Assembly: GCA_949291125.1 (NCBI GenBank)
Contig: CASEUJ010000018.1
Location: forward strand, 141,824 to 205,823
Length of the DNA stretch: 64,000 nt
From: an uncultured Ruminococcus sp.
GTDB lineage: Bacteria > Bacillota > Clostridia > Oscillospirales > Ruminococcaceae
Direction: 5' to 3'
The translations under genes were made by a program, and so were the position numbers. A model generated the notes under the pieces. The model ran no database searches. It saw only the letters and a program-made list of their open reading frames with translations, and had not been told where the DNA came from. This document shows positions 17,280-25,763 of this stretch, in pieces; the stretch's first letter is position 1, and every line of letters starts with the position of its first letter.

Positions 17280-19115
17280 TCAATCGACAATGACAACCGG
17301 CATGCCGATGACTGTTTTTTCATAGATTTTCGCCGCCATATCAAGCGGCAGGTTGATGCATCCATGAGAACCATTGGTGAGATAAATATCGCCGCCATAT
17401 GCGCTTCGATACAGGTCGTGTAAACCAATGCCCGTGTGGTCGATCGGCATCCAGTAGGAAACCGGTGCTTCGTATCCCTGTACTTCATATGTACCAAGAA
17501 CAACATCGCGATACTTAGCGCGGATCTTGAAGATCCCTGTGTTCGTAATGCGTGATGGGTCGGAGGCAAGTCCGGTCACGACGTCGGTATCCAGATAAAG
17601 TTCACCGTTGACATAGAACCATAGATGTTGTTCACTAATATCGATCTCAATGTACGTGCCTTCTTCAAAGACAGTACCATCCGAGGTATGCGGTCGGAAT
17701 CCCGCCTGTACCCATTCCGGCTCTGTGGTAATGCTCTCGCCATCGCGGAGATATTGCTCGATCATGTCTGCGGTGGCCTCGACATCTGTCCGCCAGCCGT
17801 AAGTGCTGGTCGGCGTCAGCGTCACCTGTACCGGGCCGTCCGCAGTGGAATCAAATGTGCGTGTATAGCCATCTGAACAGAAGGTGTCATATGGATCTGC
17901 GATATTCTCCTGCACCCACTGCGCCGCCGCTTCTTTATCGAGGCTAAGCGTGCCGTCATCGTCAAACGTAATCCAGTCCATATAGGTTTCGTGGTCAAGT
18001 ACAACTGTGCCGACCGGATCGAACAGTTCTTCGCGATTGGTCATATCGAAGGTGATCTCTACTGTGCCATACTGTTCATACAGCGACAGCACATCCTGAA
18101 GGCTTGCTGCAGTGACTGCCGCCTTCATATAACAGCCACTGGATACCATGTCGATCGTCGTAGCCCCGTTACGAACTTGTTCTAAGGTATAATCCGACAA
18201 CACTTCTGTATCGACCATATTGCCGTCATCTTCTTTTTGGATATAGAAGTTGCCGTTTTCATCTTCTTCGATCGATGCATCAGTTGGCGGTATATTGCCC
18301 CAGTCGTATGCCGCAATCAGACTTGCAAGATCATCTTCGGAATAGGTCTGATCCAGTGTGACCACATATTCACTGGTGGTGAACAGCTTTGAGAACCACA
18401 CCGCATGACTTTCCTCGATCTGATCAAAGGCATCATCCGGCACAGATGACTCACATCCAAACGATGCACCGTTGAAAGTGATCTTTTCGCCGTCTTTGGT
18501 GACAAATGTAACACCCATGTCATCGGCAGATGCAACAACAGTGGCTTCTGCTTCATCGCGGGTCATGCCGCTAACATTGATGCCATTGACAATGGTATTC
18601 GGTAGATATTTGCCGCTGTAAAATGCCATACCGCCAAAATAAAACAACGCCAGAATCAGAATAAGGACAATGCCGACGATCAGAAAGATTTTTTTCAGAC
18701 TGACAGGATCGCGCCGTGCCGCCGGTCGAACACCAGCTGGTCTGAACGAAACGGAGGGCGGCGGCGGTGTCGGTCTTTTCGGCGAGGATTGCAGCTGTGA
18801 ATGTTTTGCTGCGCTGCCGGAAGACGCCGATCGCTGTGATTCCATCGATTCACGAATCTGACGCGCCTTGTTCATATTTGCAGGATTCAAAGAGGTGGCC
18901 GACGCACTGCCGCCTTTCCCAGAAGACGCTGCGGCGTAAGCCGGAACTGGTTCGGACTTCTGTTGAGCTGCTTGTTCTGCTTCATTTCTTGCCGCAAGCG
19001 AAGCGCGGATCTTCTGTCGCATCTCTTCTTTGGTCAGCTGTACCGGTGCATCTGTTTGTGCGCCGGATCGTCCCGTATTTTGTTTCAAATCCTGATTTTT
19101 CTGATTCAATGCCAT
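17280..19115 (-). CDS. L,D-transpeptidase (YkuD) with PG-binding domains
   Basis: 611 residues. The start is the ATG at 19115 behind GGGAAAGGGA; an ATG 24 bases upstream has no ribosome site. A long cytoplasmic, glutamine/serine-rich region (1-140) precedes one membrane helix (about 145-175). The extracellular part has two repeats resembling PG_binding_4 domains, beginning N-G-I-N-V-S-G-M, and ends in a YkuD catalytic domain with G-S-H-G-C-I-N-L near the C-terminus; the cysteine is the nucleophile. YkuD enzymes make 3-3 cross-links in peptidoglycan. It has its own promoter (19231-19259). Confidence 0.93.
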   Translation of the reverse strand: MALNQKNQDLKQNTGRSGAQTDAPVQLTKEEMRQKIRASLAARNEAEQAAQQKSEPVPAYAAASSGKGGSASATSLNPANMNKARQIRESMESQRSASSGSAAKHSQLQSSPKRPTPPPPSVSFRPAGVRPAARRDPVSLKKIFLIVGIVLILILALFYFGGMAFYSGKYLPNTIVNGINVSGMTRDEAEATVVASADDMGVTFVTKDGEKITFNGASFGCESSVPDDAFDQIEESHAVWFSKLFTTSEYVVTLDQTYSEDDLASLIAAYDWGNIPPTDASIEEDENGNFYIQKEDDGNMVDTEVLSDYTLEQVRNGATTIDMVSSGCYMKAAVTAASLQDVLSLYEQYGTVEITFDMTNREELFDPVGTVVLDHETYMDWITFDDDGTLSLDKEAAAQWVQENIADPYDTFCSDGYTRTFDSTADGPVQVTLTPTSTYGWRTDVEATADMIEQYLRDGESITTEPEWVQAGFRPHTSDGTVFEEGTYIEIDISEQHLWFYVNGELYLDTDVVTGLASDPSRITNTGIFKIRAKYRDVVLGTYEVQGYEAPVSYWMPIDHTGIGLHDLYRSAYGGDIYLTNGSHGCINLPLDMAAKIYEKTVIGMPVVIVD

Positions 19116-19230
19116 CGTCCCTTTCCCATACGCTTTCATTCATTGCTATTGCAAATTCTTACCCACATGCCAAAAAACGCCAGAAGAAGATCATCGGTTC
19201 AAATTCGACACATACTCCATTCTAACTTCT

Positions 19231-19259
19231 ATTATATCCGGCATAAACACCTTTGTCAA
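19231..19259 (-). promoter_or_regulatory. Promoter of the L,D-transpeptidase gene
   Basis: On the minus strand TTGACA (19259-19254), 17-base spacer, TATAAT (19236-19231): a full consensus promoter about 115 bases before the start codon. Confidence 0.85.
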
Positions 19260-19449
19260 CAGTTTTCGCAGCCGAAGCGCAGAGAAAATGAGAATTGTAA
19301 ACATTTTCATCGATTTGTAGTATTCCCTTTATAAATGTCTGCGCTTCTTTACCATATGCTTAAAAAGTAGTTCCTATGACATCGGCAAGAAGACGCAAAT
19401 ATTGTTTCGTTTGTTGAAAAAATATAGTTAGATTTATGCAAATTGCACA

Positions 19450-19478
19450 TTGACAATACCTGAAATTAGGACTATAAT
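19450..19478 (+). promoter_or_regulatory. Promoter of the PL1-PL9 pectate lyase gene
   Basis: TTGACA (19450-19455), 17-base spacer, TATAAT (19473-19478). It matches the full consensus and sets a transcript start near 19485. The 190 bases between this and the divergent promoter at 19231-19259 show no other recognisable feature. Confidence 0.85.
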
Positions 19479-19483
19479 TAAAT

Positions 19484-19759
19484 CAGCATTATAATGCTGT
19501 ATTTATGAGAGTCCCGGATCAATCAAGCCGGTCGATAGGGTCATATCATGAATCTTCGGTGATACTTGTAGCACTTGCCGGAGATTGGGATCTTGTATCA
19601 CATATGTAAACAGGCTTGTATGTTGTCTGTGGAAAATCCGCCGGTGCGATCTGCGCACCAGATCGCATCCGTATTTCCAAAACGATATGGAATACAACCG
19701 GGTGCGATCGTTTACTGTCGCAAAAAAATGGCGGAAGGATCACTTAGGAGGAATGCATT
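19484..19759 (+). other. Long structured 5' leader of the pectate lyase mRNA
   Basis: About 275 bases with several stems. CAGCAT/ATGCTG (19484-19499) caps the 5' end, and GTGATAC pairs with GTATCAC. In 19643-19667, GGTGCG/CGCACC and TGCGATCT/AGATCGCA are mutually exclusive hairpins. GATCGCATCC (19661-19670) can also pair with GGGTGCGATC (19700-19709). AGGAGG precedes the ATG. It matches no riboswitch class I can recognise. Confidence 0.5.
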
Positions 19760-22700
19760 ATGAAGGTAAAAAAATGGGGCAGAGGTGTCCTTGCGGTGGC
19801 AATTGCAGCGACAATGGCAGTATCTGCAATTCCGTCGGTGTCGGCTGTGACATTTGATGCAGCAGATACGGCGAAGAATCTGGTTGCAGCAAACAGTGCG
19901 TCGGTAGAGCTGATCGCGTCTGCCGGCGTGGCCGAGGCGGCATATGCCGAATGGGGCGCAGTGGCAGGTGCGACCGGCTATAATGTCTATGTAGACGGCG
20001 AACAGATCGACAGCATGCTGATCCGTCAGTACCCGGATCGTTTCCGTGCAGACGCCGTCGGTCTCAAGGCAGGCAGCCATACGATGAAGATTGTCCCGAT
20101 CATTGATGGCAAAGAAGTCGGCACAAAGGCGGTAGAGACTTCTATAAGCGTGACGGCGCATGATAGAAGTGGGTTTGGCTTTGTCAACGGCACTTCATCC
20201 GGTGCGTATAATGATGACGGTACCTTAAAGAGCAATGCAGTGGTTCTCTATGTCACCGAGGACACCAAAGACACTGTAACCATGGATGTTGTCACCAAAA
20301 AGGACGGCACCACCGAAACATTCACCGGCATTCAGAACATTCTGAACGCCATCAAGAGTAACAGCGATCTGGAGACTCGTCCGATCTGCGTGCGCTTTAT
20401 CGGCAATATCACCGACCCAGCCACCCTGGACAAAGGCGATATGCTGATCGACGGCAACAAGGAATTCAACGCTGGTATCACCTTAGAGGGCATTGGCAAC
20501 GATGCTACCTTCAATGGATTTGGTCTGCGGCTGAAAAACTGCATCAACGTCGAGGTGCGCAACCTGGGCTTTATGAACTGTAACAGCGGTGAAGGCGACA
20601 ACGTCGGGCTTCAGCAGAATAATGACCATGTCTGGGTACATAATTGTGACTTTTTCTATGGCGATGCCGGCTCGGATGCAGATCAAGTAAAGGGTGATGG
20701 CGCACTGGATACTAAGACTTCTTCTTATGTCACACACTCGTATAACCATTTCTGGGACAATGGAAAGTGTAATTTGCAGGGCATGAAGAGTGAATCCACA
20801 GAGAATTACATTACCTATCACCACAATTGGTATGACCACTCTGACTCACGTCATCCGCGTATCCGGACTTGTACCGTACATGTCTATAACAATTACTATG
20901 ACGGCAATTCCAAATACGGAATTGGCTCGACAATGGGCTCGTCGGTTTTCTCAGAGAACAACTATTTCCGCAACTGTAAATACCCGATGCTAATTTCCAT
21001 GCAGGGATCAGATATTGCAAATGGCGAAGAAGGCACATTCTCCGAAGAAGACGGCGGCGTTATCAAGTCTTACGGCAACTATATCGAGGGCGCAAAGGCA
21101 TATGTCTCCTATCAGCAAAACAGCACCGAATTCGATGCCTATGAGGCTTCGTCGAGAGATGAAAAAGTTCCGTCGAGTGTCACTACAAAACAGGGCGGCA
21201 CAACCTATAATAACTTCGACACTGATTCCAGCATTATGTATTCGTATACTGCCGACAAGGCAGAAGATGTTCCATCGATTGTCATGGCAAACGCCGGCAG
21301 AGTGCAGGGCGGCGACTTCCAGTGGACATTTGATGACAGCGTCGACGACGAGAGCTATGATGTCAATCAGGCACTGAAAGATGCACTTGTCGCATATGAC
21401 GATTCCATTGTCGCAATCGGCAGCGGCTTTACCGACGACACCGATGTCCCGGCAACGACAACTGCGCCACAGACAACCACAGGCGCAGCAATCACCACAA
21501 CTGTCAGCGCAACAGGCGAGGCAACATCGCCGGTTGTCACAACTAATGCAACGATTGTAACGACACCAGTCGAACCGCAGGCGGGCGATATTTTCTGCGC
21601 ACCGGGTGCAACTGGCAGCGGTGAAAGTGCAAACGACCCGGCATCTGTCACCGATGCGATCGCAAAATTGTCCGCCGGCAATACCATTTGGCTGTTAGAG
21701 GGAACCTATGAATTTTCGGAGACAATCGTGATTTCTGAGAATAACAGCGGTACGGCGGATGCAATGAAATCCATCCGCGCATATAACGATGCAGATGTTG
21801 TCTTTGATTTCACTGGTCAGGGCGCGCCAAGTGACTCTGGACGGGGCATTGTTCTTGACGGCGACTATTGGCACTTCTATGGCTTTGAGATCACAAAGGC
21901 AGCGGATAACGGCATGCTGCTCTCTGGTAACAACAACATCATTGAACGCATGATCTTCAACGACAACCAGGATAGCGGTCTTCAGCTGTCGCGCTATAAT
22001 ACCAGTGCGGCAACGATTGCAGACTGGCCAACCAATAACCTCATTCTCAACTGCACTTCCAAGAATAACTGTGATAACGAGTCCATGGAAAATGCAGACG
22101 GCTTTGCAGCAAAGCTGACCTGTGGCGAAGGCAATGTCTTTGACGGTTGCCTCTCGTACAACAACAGCGACGATGGATGGGATCTTTATGCAAAAGAAGA
22201 AACCGGTCCGATCGGCGTCGTGACCATTCAGAATTGCATCGCAATGCGTAACGGCTATACCGAATTCGGCGAGGGCTATGGCGATTGTGACGGTAACGGC
22301 TTTAAGCTCGGTGGCGCAGGCGTTGGCTCTGCACACATTGTCAAGAATTGTCTGGCATTTGAAAATCTCAACTGTGGCTTTACTGATAACAACAACCCGA
22401 AGCTTGAAAGCCTCACCAACTGCACCGCATACAACAACGGCGTTGGTTCAAACGGCAAGCCGAACATCAGCTGTTATCGCTGCACCGATGACGGCGCTGA
22501 CTTCTCGAACATCATCTCGTACTACAGCGCAGATAATGTTACCTCGAACCTGGGCGCAGATGGTCTTAAGATTACCAATGATAAGTTTGTTGGTACGATT
22601 CAGAATGCCATCTACTATAACTCCGGCTATTATCTGGTAACGGACAAAGTTGCAATTGACAATGGTGCAAAGCTTGGTACAAAGGGCAATTTTATCACAG

Positions 22701-23467
22701 ACAGCGATTTTGTCAGCGTGACTGCACCGGAAATGGGCACCGACTTCGACACCGCATGGCGTAATGCAGACGGTTCAATCACAACCCATGGCTTTATGGA
22801 ACTGAAAGATTCGAGTGCGTATGCATCGGTAGAGGGTGCATCCTTTGAAGCATATGACGGCATTATTGTAACAACACCGATTGTCACCACACCGGTAGAA
22901 GAAACCACCACAACGGCTGCTGGAACAACAATGGCACCCATCGAAACTGACACACCGACCGGGACAACAACAGCTGCACCGGTCGACACCAATACGCCAG
23001 ACGATACAACAACAGCCACACCGATCGATACGGATACGCCGGATGAAACAACGACTGTGCCAGTCGATACGGATACGTCGGCTGGGACAACGATGACTGC
23101 ACCGGTTGATACGGATACACCGGATGAAACATCGACCGCTCCAATCGACACCGATACGCCGGATAACACGACGTCTGGCTCGGGAGATGTCTCGACAACC
23201 ACAACCACAGCAGTATCCACAACTTCTGAGACTATTCCGGATGGCGTCAGCACACTCTGCGGCGATGTCAACCTCGATGGCACAATCAATATGGCAGACG
23301 TAATTCTGCTGAGCAAGGCGTCCGTCAATATGGTTGAACTTTCGGCGGCACAGCGTGCAAACGCAGACTGTTTTGACGATAGTCAGAATCAGGTAGACGG
23401 CAATGACGCGATGACACTGCTGCGTTTCCAGGTACAGCTGATCTCGTCCATTCCAGTACAGGCATGA
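19760..23467 (+). CDS. Secreted two-domain pectate lyase (PL1 and PL9) with dockerin
   Basis: 1235 residues, start behind AGGAGG. Order: signal peptide (1-29); a beta-sandwich-like segment (about 45-132); a PL1 pectate lyase (about 135-555) with G-F-G near 138, an acidic D-x-D-Q-V-K-G-D-G-A-L-D region near 306 and W-Y-D-H-S-D-S-R-H-P-R near 357-367; a Thr/Pro linker (560-606); a PL9-type beta-helix (about 609-1030) with N-A-D-G-F-A-A-K-L, lysine 785 being the expected catalytic base; a long D-T-D-T-P repeat linker (1038-1165); and a type I dockerin (1166-1228) with two calcium-loop repeats. Both catalytic families cleave polygalacturonate by beta-elimination. The dockerin implies attachment to a cohesin scaffold outside the cell; no scaffoldin is in this window. 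Confidence 0.93.
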   Translation: MKVKKWGRGVLAVAIAATMAVSAIPSVSAVTFDAADTAKNLVAANSASVELIASAGVAEAAYAEWGAVAGATGYNVYVDGEQIDSMLIRQYPDRFRADAVGLKAGSHTMKIVPIIDGKEVGTKAVETSISVTAHDRSGFGFVNGTSSGAYNDDGTLKSNAVVLYVTEDTKDTVTMDVVTKKDGTTETFTGIQNILNAIKSNSDLETRPICVRFIGNITDPATLDKGDMLIDGNKEFNAGITLEGIGNDATFNGFGLRLKNCINVEVRNLGFMNCNSGEGDNVGLQQNNDHVWVHNCDFFYGDAGSDADQVKGDGALDTKTSSYVTHSYNHFWDNGKCNLQGMKSESTENYITYHHNWYDHSDSRHPRIRTCTVHVYNNYYDGNSKYGIGSTMGSSVFSENNYFRNCKYPMLISMQGSDIANGEEGTFSEEDGGVIKSYGNYIEGAKAYVSYQQNSTEFDAYEASSRDEKVPSSVTTKQGGTTYNNFDTDSSIMYSYTADKAEDVPSIVMANAGRVQGGDFQWTFDDSVDDESYDVNQALKDALVAYDDSIVAIGSGFTDDTDVPATTTAPQTTTGAAITTTVSATGEATSPVVTTNATIVTTPVEPQAGDIFCAPGATGSGESANDPASVTDAIAKLSAGNTIWLLEGTYEFSETIVISENNSGTADAMKSIRAYNDADVVFDFTGQGAPSDSGRGIVLDGDYWHFYGFEITKAADNGMLLSGNNNIIERMIFNDNQDSGLQLSRYNTSAATIADWPTNNLILNCTSKNNCDNESMENADGFAAKLTCGEGNVFDGCLSYNNSDDGWDLYAKEETGPIGVVTIQNCIAMRNGYTEFGEGYGDCDGNGFKLGGAGVGSAHIVKNCLAFENLNCGFTDNNNPKLESLTNCTAYNNGVGSNGKPNISCYRCTDDGADFSNIISYYSADNVTSNLGADGLKITNDKFVGTIQNAIYYNSGYYLVTDKVAIDNGAKLGTKGNFITDSDFVSVTAPEMGTDFDTAWRNADGSITTHGFMELKDSSAYASVEGASFEAYDGIIVTTPIVTTPVEETTTTAAGTTMAPIETDTPTGTTTAAPVDTNTPDDTTTATPIDTDTPDETTTVPVDTDTSAGTTMTAPVDTDTPDETSTAPIDTDTPDNTTSGSGDVSTTTTTAVSTTSETIPDGVSTLCGDVNLDGTINMADVILLSKASVNMVELSAAQRANADCFDDSQNQVDGNDAMTLLRFQVQLISSIPVQA
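22960..23166 (+). repeat. Degenerate tandem repeat coding a Thr/Pro/Asp linker
   Basis: Imperfect units of about 39-45 bases, each ending in a GATACGGATACGCCGGAT-like block, encode repeats of the type P-V-D-T-D-T-P-D-E-T-T-T. They form the flexible linker before the dockerin. Unit number may vary between strains. Confidence 0.75.
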
Positions 23468-23576
23468 TCATCGGTTCAAAGCTCACCAAAAACTATTTGA
23501 AAAAATAAGCGGATCTATAAAATCAGTTTCTTTATCAAAAAACAATTCCATTATGTGAAAAACGGAAGAATTTTAC

Positions 23577-23605
23577 TTGACAATCCAGTGAAAATCTGCT
23601 ATAGT
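23577..23605 (+). promoter_or_regulatory. Promoter of the ammonium transporter transcript
   Basis: TTGACA (23577-23582), 17-base spacer, TATAGT (23600-23605). It lies upstream of the terminator at 23615-23666, not between that terminator and the gene. Confidence 0.7.
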
Positions 23606-23614
23606 AGCATATAG

Positions 23615-23666
23615 AAACAGCAAAGGCGCTGCGTGGTTTTACGCTTGGCGCTTTTGCTGTTTTTTA
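23615..23666 (+). terminator. Intrinsic terminator within the ammonium transporter leader
   Basis: AACAGCAAAGGCGC pairs with GCGCTTTTGCTGTT, with an inner GCGT/ACGC stem, followed by TTTTT. It starts about 3 bases after the expected transcript start of the promoter at 23577-23605. It may end read-through from the pectate lyase gene, attenuate the downstream gene, or both. Confidence 0.8.
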
Positions 23667-23747
23667 TTTCTTCCCTTCTGTCCTTAATAGCAGACCCGCA
23701 TTACACTGCTGTGGACAGTAAATAAAACATGGAGAGGGTGCATATTT

Positions 23748-25466
23748 ATGAATGAAACAACGATTCTTGAAATGATCAGCGGCGAAGTCTATGCTGTCTG
23801 GTTTCTGATCGGTGCGGCACTGGTATTCTTTATGCAGTGTGGCTTTGCAATGGTGGAAGCGGGATTTACACGCGCGAAAAATGCCGGCAACATCATCATG
23901 AAAAACCTCATGGACTTCTGCATCGGCACAGTTTTGTTTTTCCTAATCGGTTTTGCAATTTTGTGCGGCGAGGATCTGGTCGGCTTTATCGGTAAGCCGG
24001 GTATGGATATCTTTACGGATTATGCATCGTTCCCATGGTCGAATTTTGTGTTCAACCTAGTGTTCTGCGCAACGGCCGCAACGATCGTCTCCGGCGCAAT
24101 GGCAGAGCGCACCAAGTTTATCTCCTACTGCATTTATTCCGCAATCATTTCAGCTGTGATCTATCCGATCGAAGCCCACTGGGTATGGGGCGGCGGATGG
24201 CTATCCACGCTGTCGACACCGTTCCATGATTTTGCCGGATCGGGCGTCATCCATATGGTCGGCGGCCTTTCGGCGCTAATCGGTGCAGCAATGCTCGGCG
24301 CACGCATCGGCAAATTCACCAAAGGCAAGGACGGTAAGACAAAAGTACACGCCATTCCTGGTCACTCACTGACGATCGGCGCACTTGGCGTATTCATCCT
24401 GTGGTTCGGCTGGTACGGATTCAATGGTGCGGCCGCGACCTCGATCGATCAATTGGGTTCAATTTTCGTGACAACGACCATTGCGCCGACTGTTGCGACA
24501 GTTGTCTGCATGGTCTTCACATGGCTCAAATATGGCAAGCCGGATGTTTCCATGTGCCTGAATGCATCTCTGGCCGGTCTGGTCGGTATCACCGCTGGAT
24601 GCGATGTCATGGATGGATTTGGTGCAATCGGCGTTGGTATCATTTCTGGTTTCCTCGTATGTTTCGGCGTATGGTTCTTGGATCATGTGCTCCATGTAGA
24701 CGATCCAGTCGGTGCAGTTGCGGTTCACTTCTTCAACGGCATCTGGGGCGTAATCGCAGTCGGTCTGTTTGCAACAACTTCCGCACCGGGCAACAATTCT
24801 GTGGTCGGTCTGTTCTATGGCGGCGGTTTCACGCTGCTTGGCGTACAGCTATTGGGAATGATCTGTATTCTTGCATGGACGGCGATCACCGTTGGTCTGA
24901 CGTTCCTGATCATCAAGAAAACGATCGGTCTGCGTGTTTCCGCAGAAGATGAGATCCGCGGTCTGGATACAACGGAACACAATCTGCCGTCGGCATATGC
25001 AGACTTTATGCCATCTATGGTTTCGATGTCATCGGATGCCGCCAATGCGGAGGCAGTCGGCGTAGAGATCCCGGAATCGGAAATGATACTCAAGCCAGCA
25101 AGTGGCAAGGCAAAGATGACAAAGCTCTCGATCCTTTGCAATCCGGATCGGCTCGAAACATTACAGATGACGCTCTCCGCAATGGGCATCAACGGTATCA
25201 CCGTAACGCATGTCATGGGATATGGTTCACAAAAGGGCAACGAAAGCTATTACCGTGGCGTCAGAACGCAGGGTACAAAGCTGTTGGAAAAGGTCAAGGT
25301 CGAAGCAGTAGTTGCAAAGATCCCACCACAGAAGATCGTCGATGCAGTCAAGAAGGTACTTTACACCGGACAGATCGGGGATGGAAAAATCTTCATCTAC
25401 GATGTGGAAGATGTTGTGAAGATCCGAACAGGTGAGACCGGATATGATGCATTGCAGGATATCTGA
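23748..25466 (+). CDS. amtB: Ammonium channel AmtB fused to a PII signal protein
   Basis: 572 residues, start behind GGAGAGGG. Residues 1-410 are an 11-helix Amt channel with both pore histidines (I-E-A-H-W-V-W-G-G-G and V-A-V-H-F-F-N-G). Residues about 457-572 are a complete PII domain (GlnB/GlnK): G-Y-G-S-Q-K-G at the T-loop base and G-D-G-K-I-F-I and I-R-T-G-E near the end for ATP and 2-oxoglutarate sensing. The usual arrangement is two separate genes; here the regulator is covalently attached to the channel it would block. The residue at the uridylylation position (Tyr51 of E. coli GlnB) is threonine, so UMP modification is not expected. A terminator follows. Confidence 0.95.
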   Translation: MNETTILEMISGEVYAVWFLIGAALVFFMQCGFAMVEAGFTRAKNAGNIIMKNLMDFCIGTVLFFLIGFAILCGEDLVGFIGKPGMDIFTDYASFPWSNFVFNLVFCATAATIVSGAMAERTKFISYCIYSAIISAVIYPIEAHWVWGGGWLSTLSTPFHDFAGSGVIHMVGGLSALIGAAMLGARIGKFTKGKDGKTKVHAIPGHSLTIGALGVFILWFGWYGFNGAAATSIDQLGSIFVTTTIAPTVATVVCMVFTWLKYGKPDVSMCLNASLAGLVGITAGCDVMDGFGAIGVGIISGFLVCFGVWFLDHVLHVDDPVGAVAVHFFNGIWGVIAVGLFATTSAPGNNSVVGLFYGGGFTLLGVQLLGMICILAWTAITVGLTFLIIKKTIGLRVSAEDEIRGLDTTEHNLPSAYADFMPSMVSMSSDAANAEAVGVEIPESEMILKPASGKAKMTKLSILCNPDRLETLQMTLSAMGINGITVTHVMGYGSQKGNESYYRGVRTQGTKLLEKVKVEAVVAKIPPQKIVDAVKKVLYTGQIGDGKIFIYDVEDVVKIRTGETGYDALQDI

Positions 25467-25533
25467 GCCGCTCCAATGAGAAAAAGAACGAAAACTGAAA
25501 GAAATCACGATAGACATTCTACCTTCTGATATT

Positions 25534-25583
25534 GGTAGCATTGCACACGGCAGCAACCACCCCGGGTGCAATGCTGCCTTTTC
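25534..25583 (+). terminator. Intrinsic terminator of the ammonium transporter gene
   Basis: GGTAGCATTGCA (25534-25545) pairs with TGCAATGCTGCC (25567-25578) with one G-U pair, followed by TTTT. Confidence 0.85.
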
Positions 25584-25632
25584 CATGTCTGTCCGACTCA
25601 ACGAAACAATCTTTCTACTGTTGCAAAACCCC

Positions 25633-25667
25633 AAAAAAAGAGGTGCCGGACGTTTTGTCCAATGACA
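25633..25667 (-). terminator. Intrinsic terminator of the LRR-dockerin genes
   Basis: On the minus strand AGAGGTG and GGAC arms pair with GTCC and CACCTCT, followed by seven T. It lies about 100 bases past the stop of the 25764-27779 gene; the T-rich other side also permits plus-strand use. Confidence 0.8.
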
Positions 25668-25763
25668 CCTCTCTTTTATGTGATCCGAAATTCTTGCATA
25701 TGTACATTTTCCATTCTTGTCTTCAGGGTAATGTACGAAACTTCGCCATCTCCGCGGCAGCGT

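Noticed and set aside
23615-23666. ANTAR-type antiterminator hairpin in the ammonium channel leader
   Set aside because: The terminal loop is GGTTTT rather than a six-base A-x2-G-x2 loop, and no paired upstream hairpin is present.
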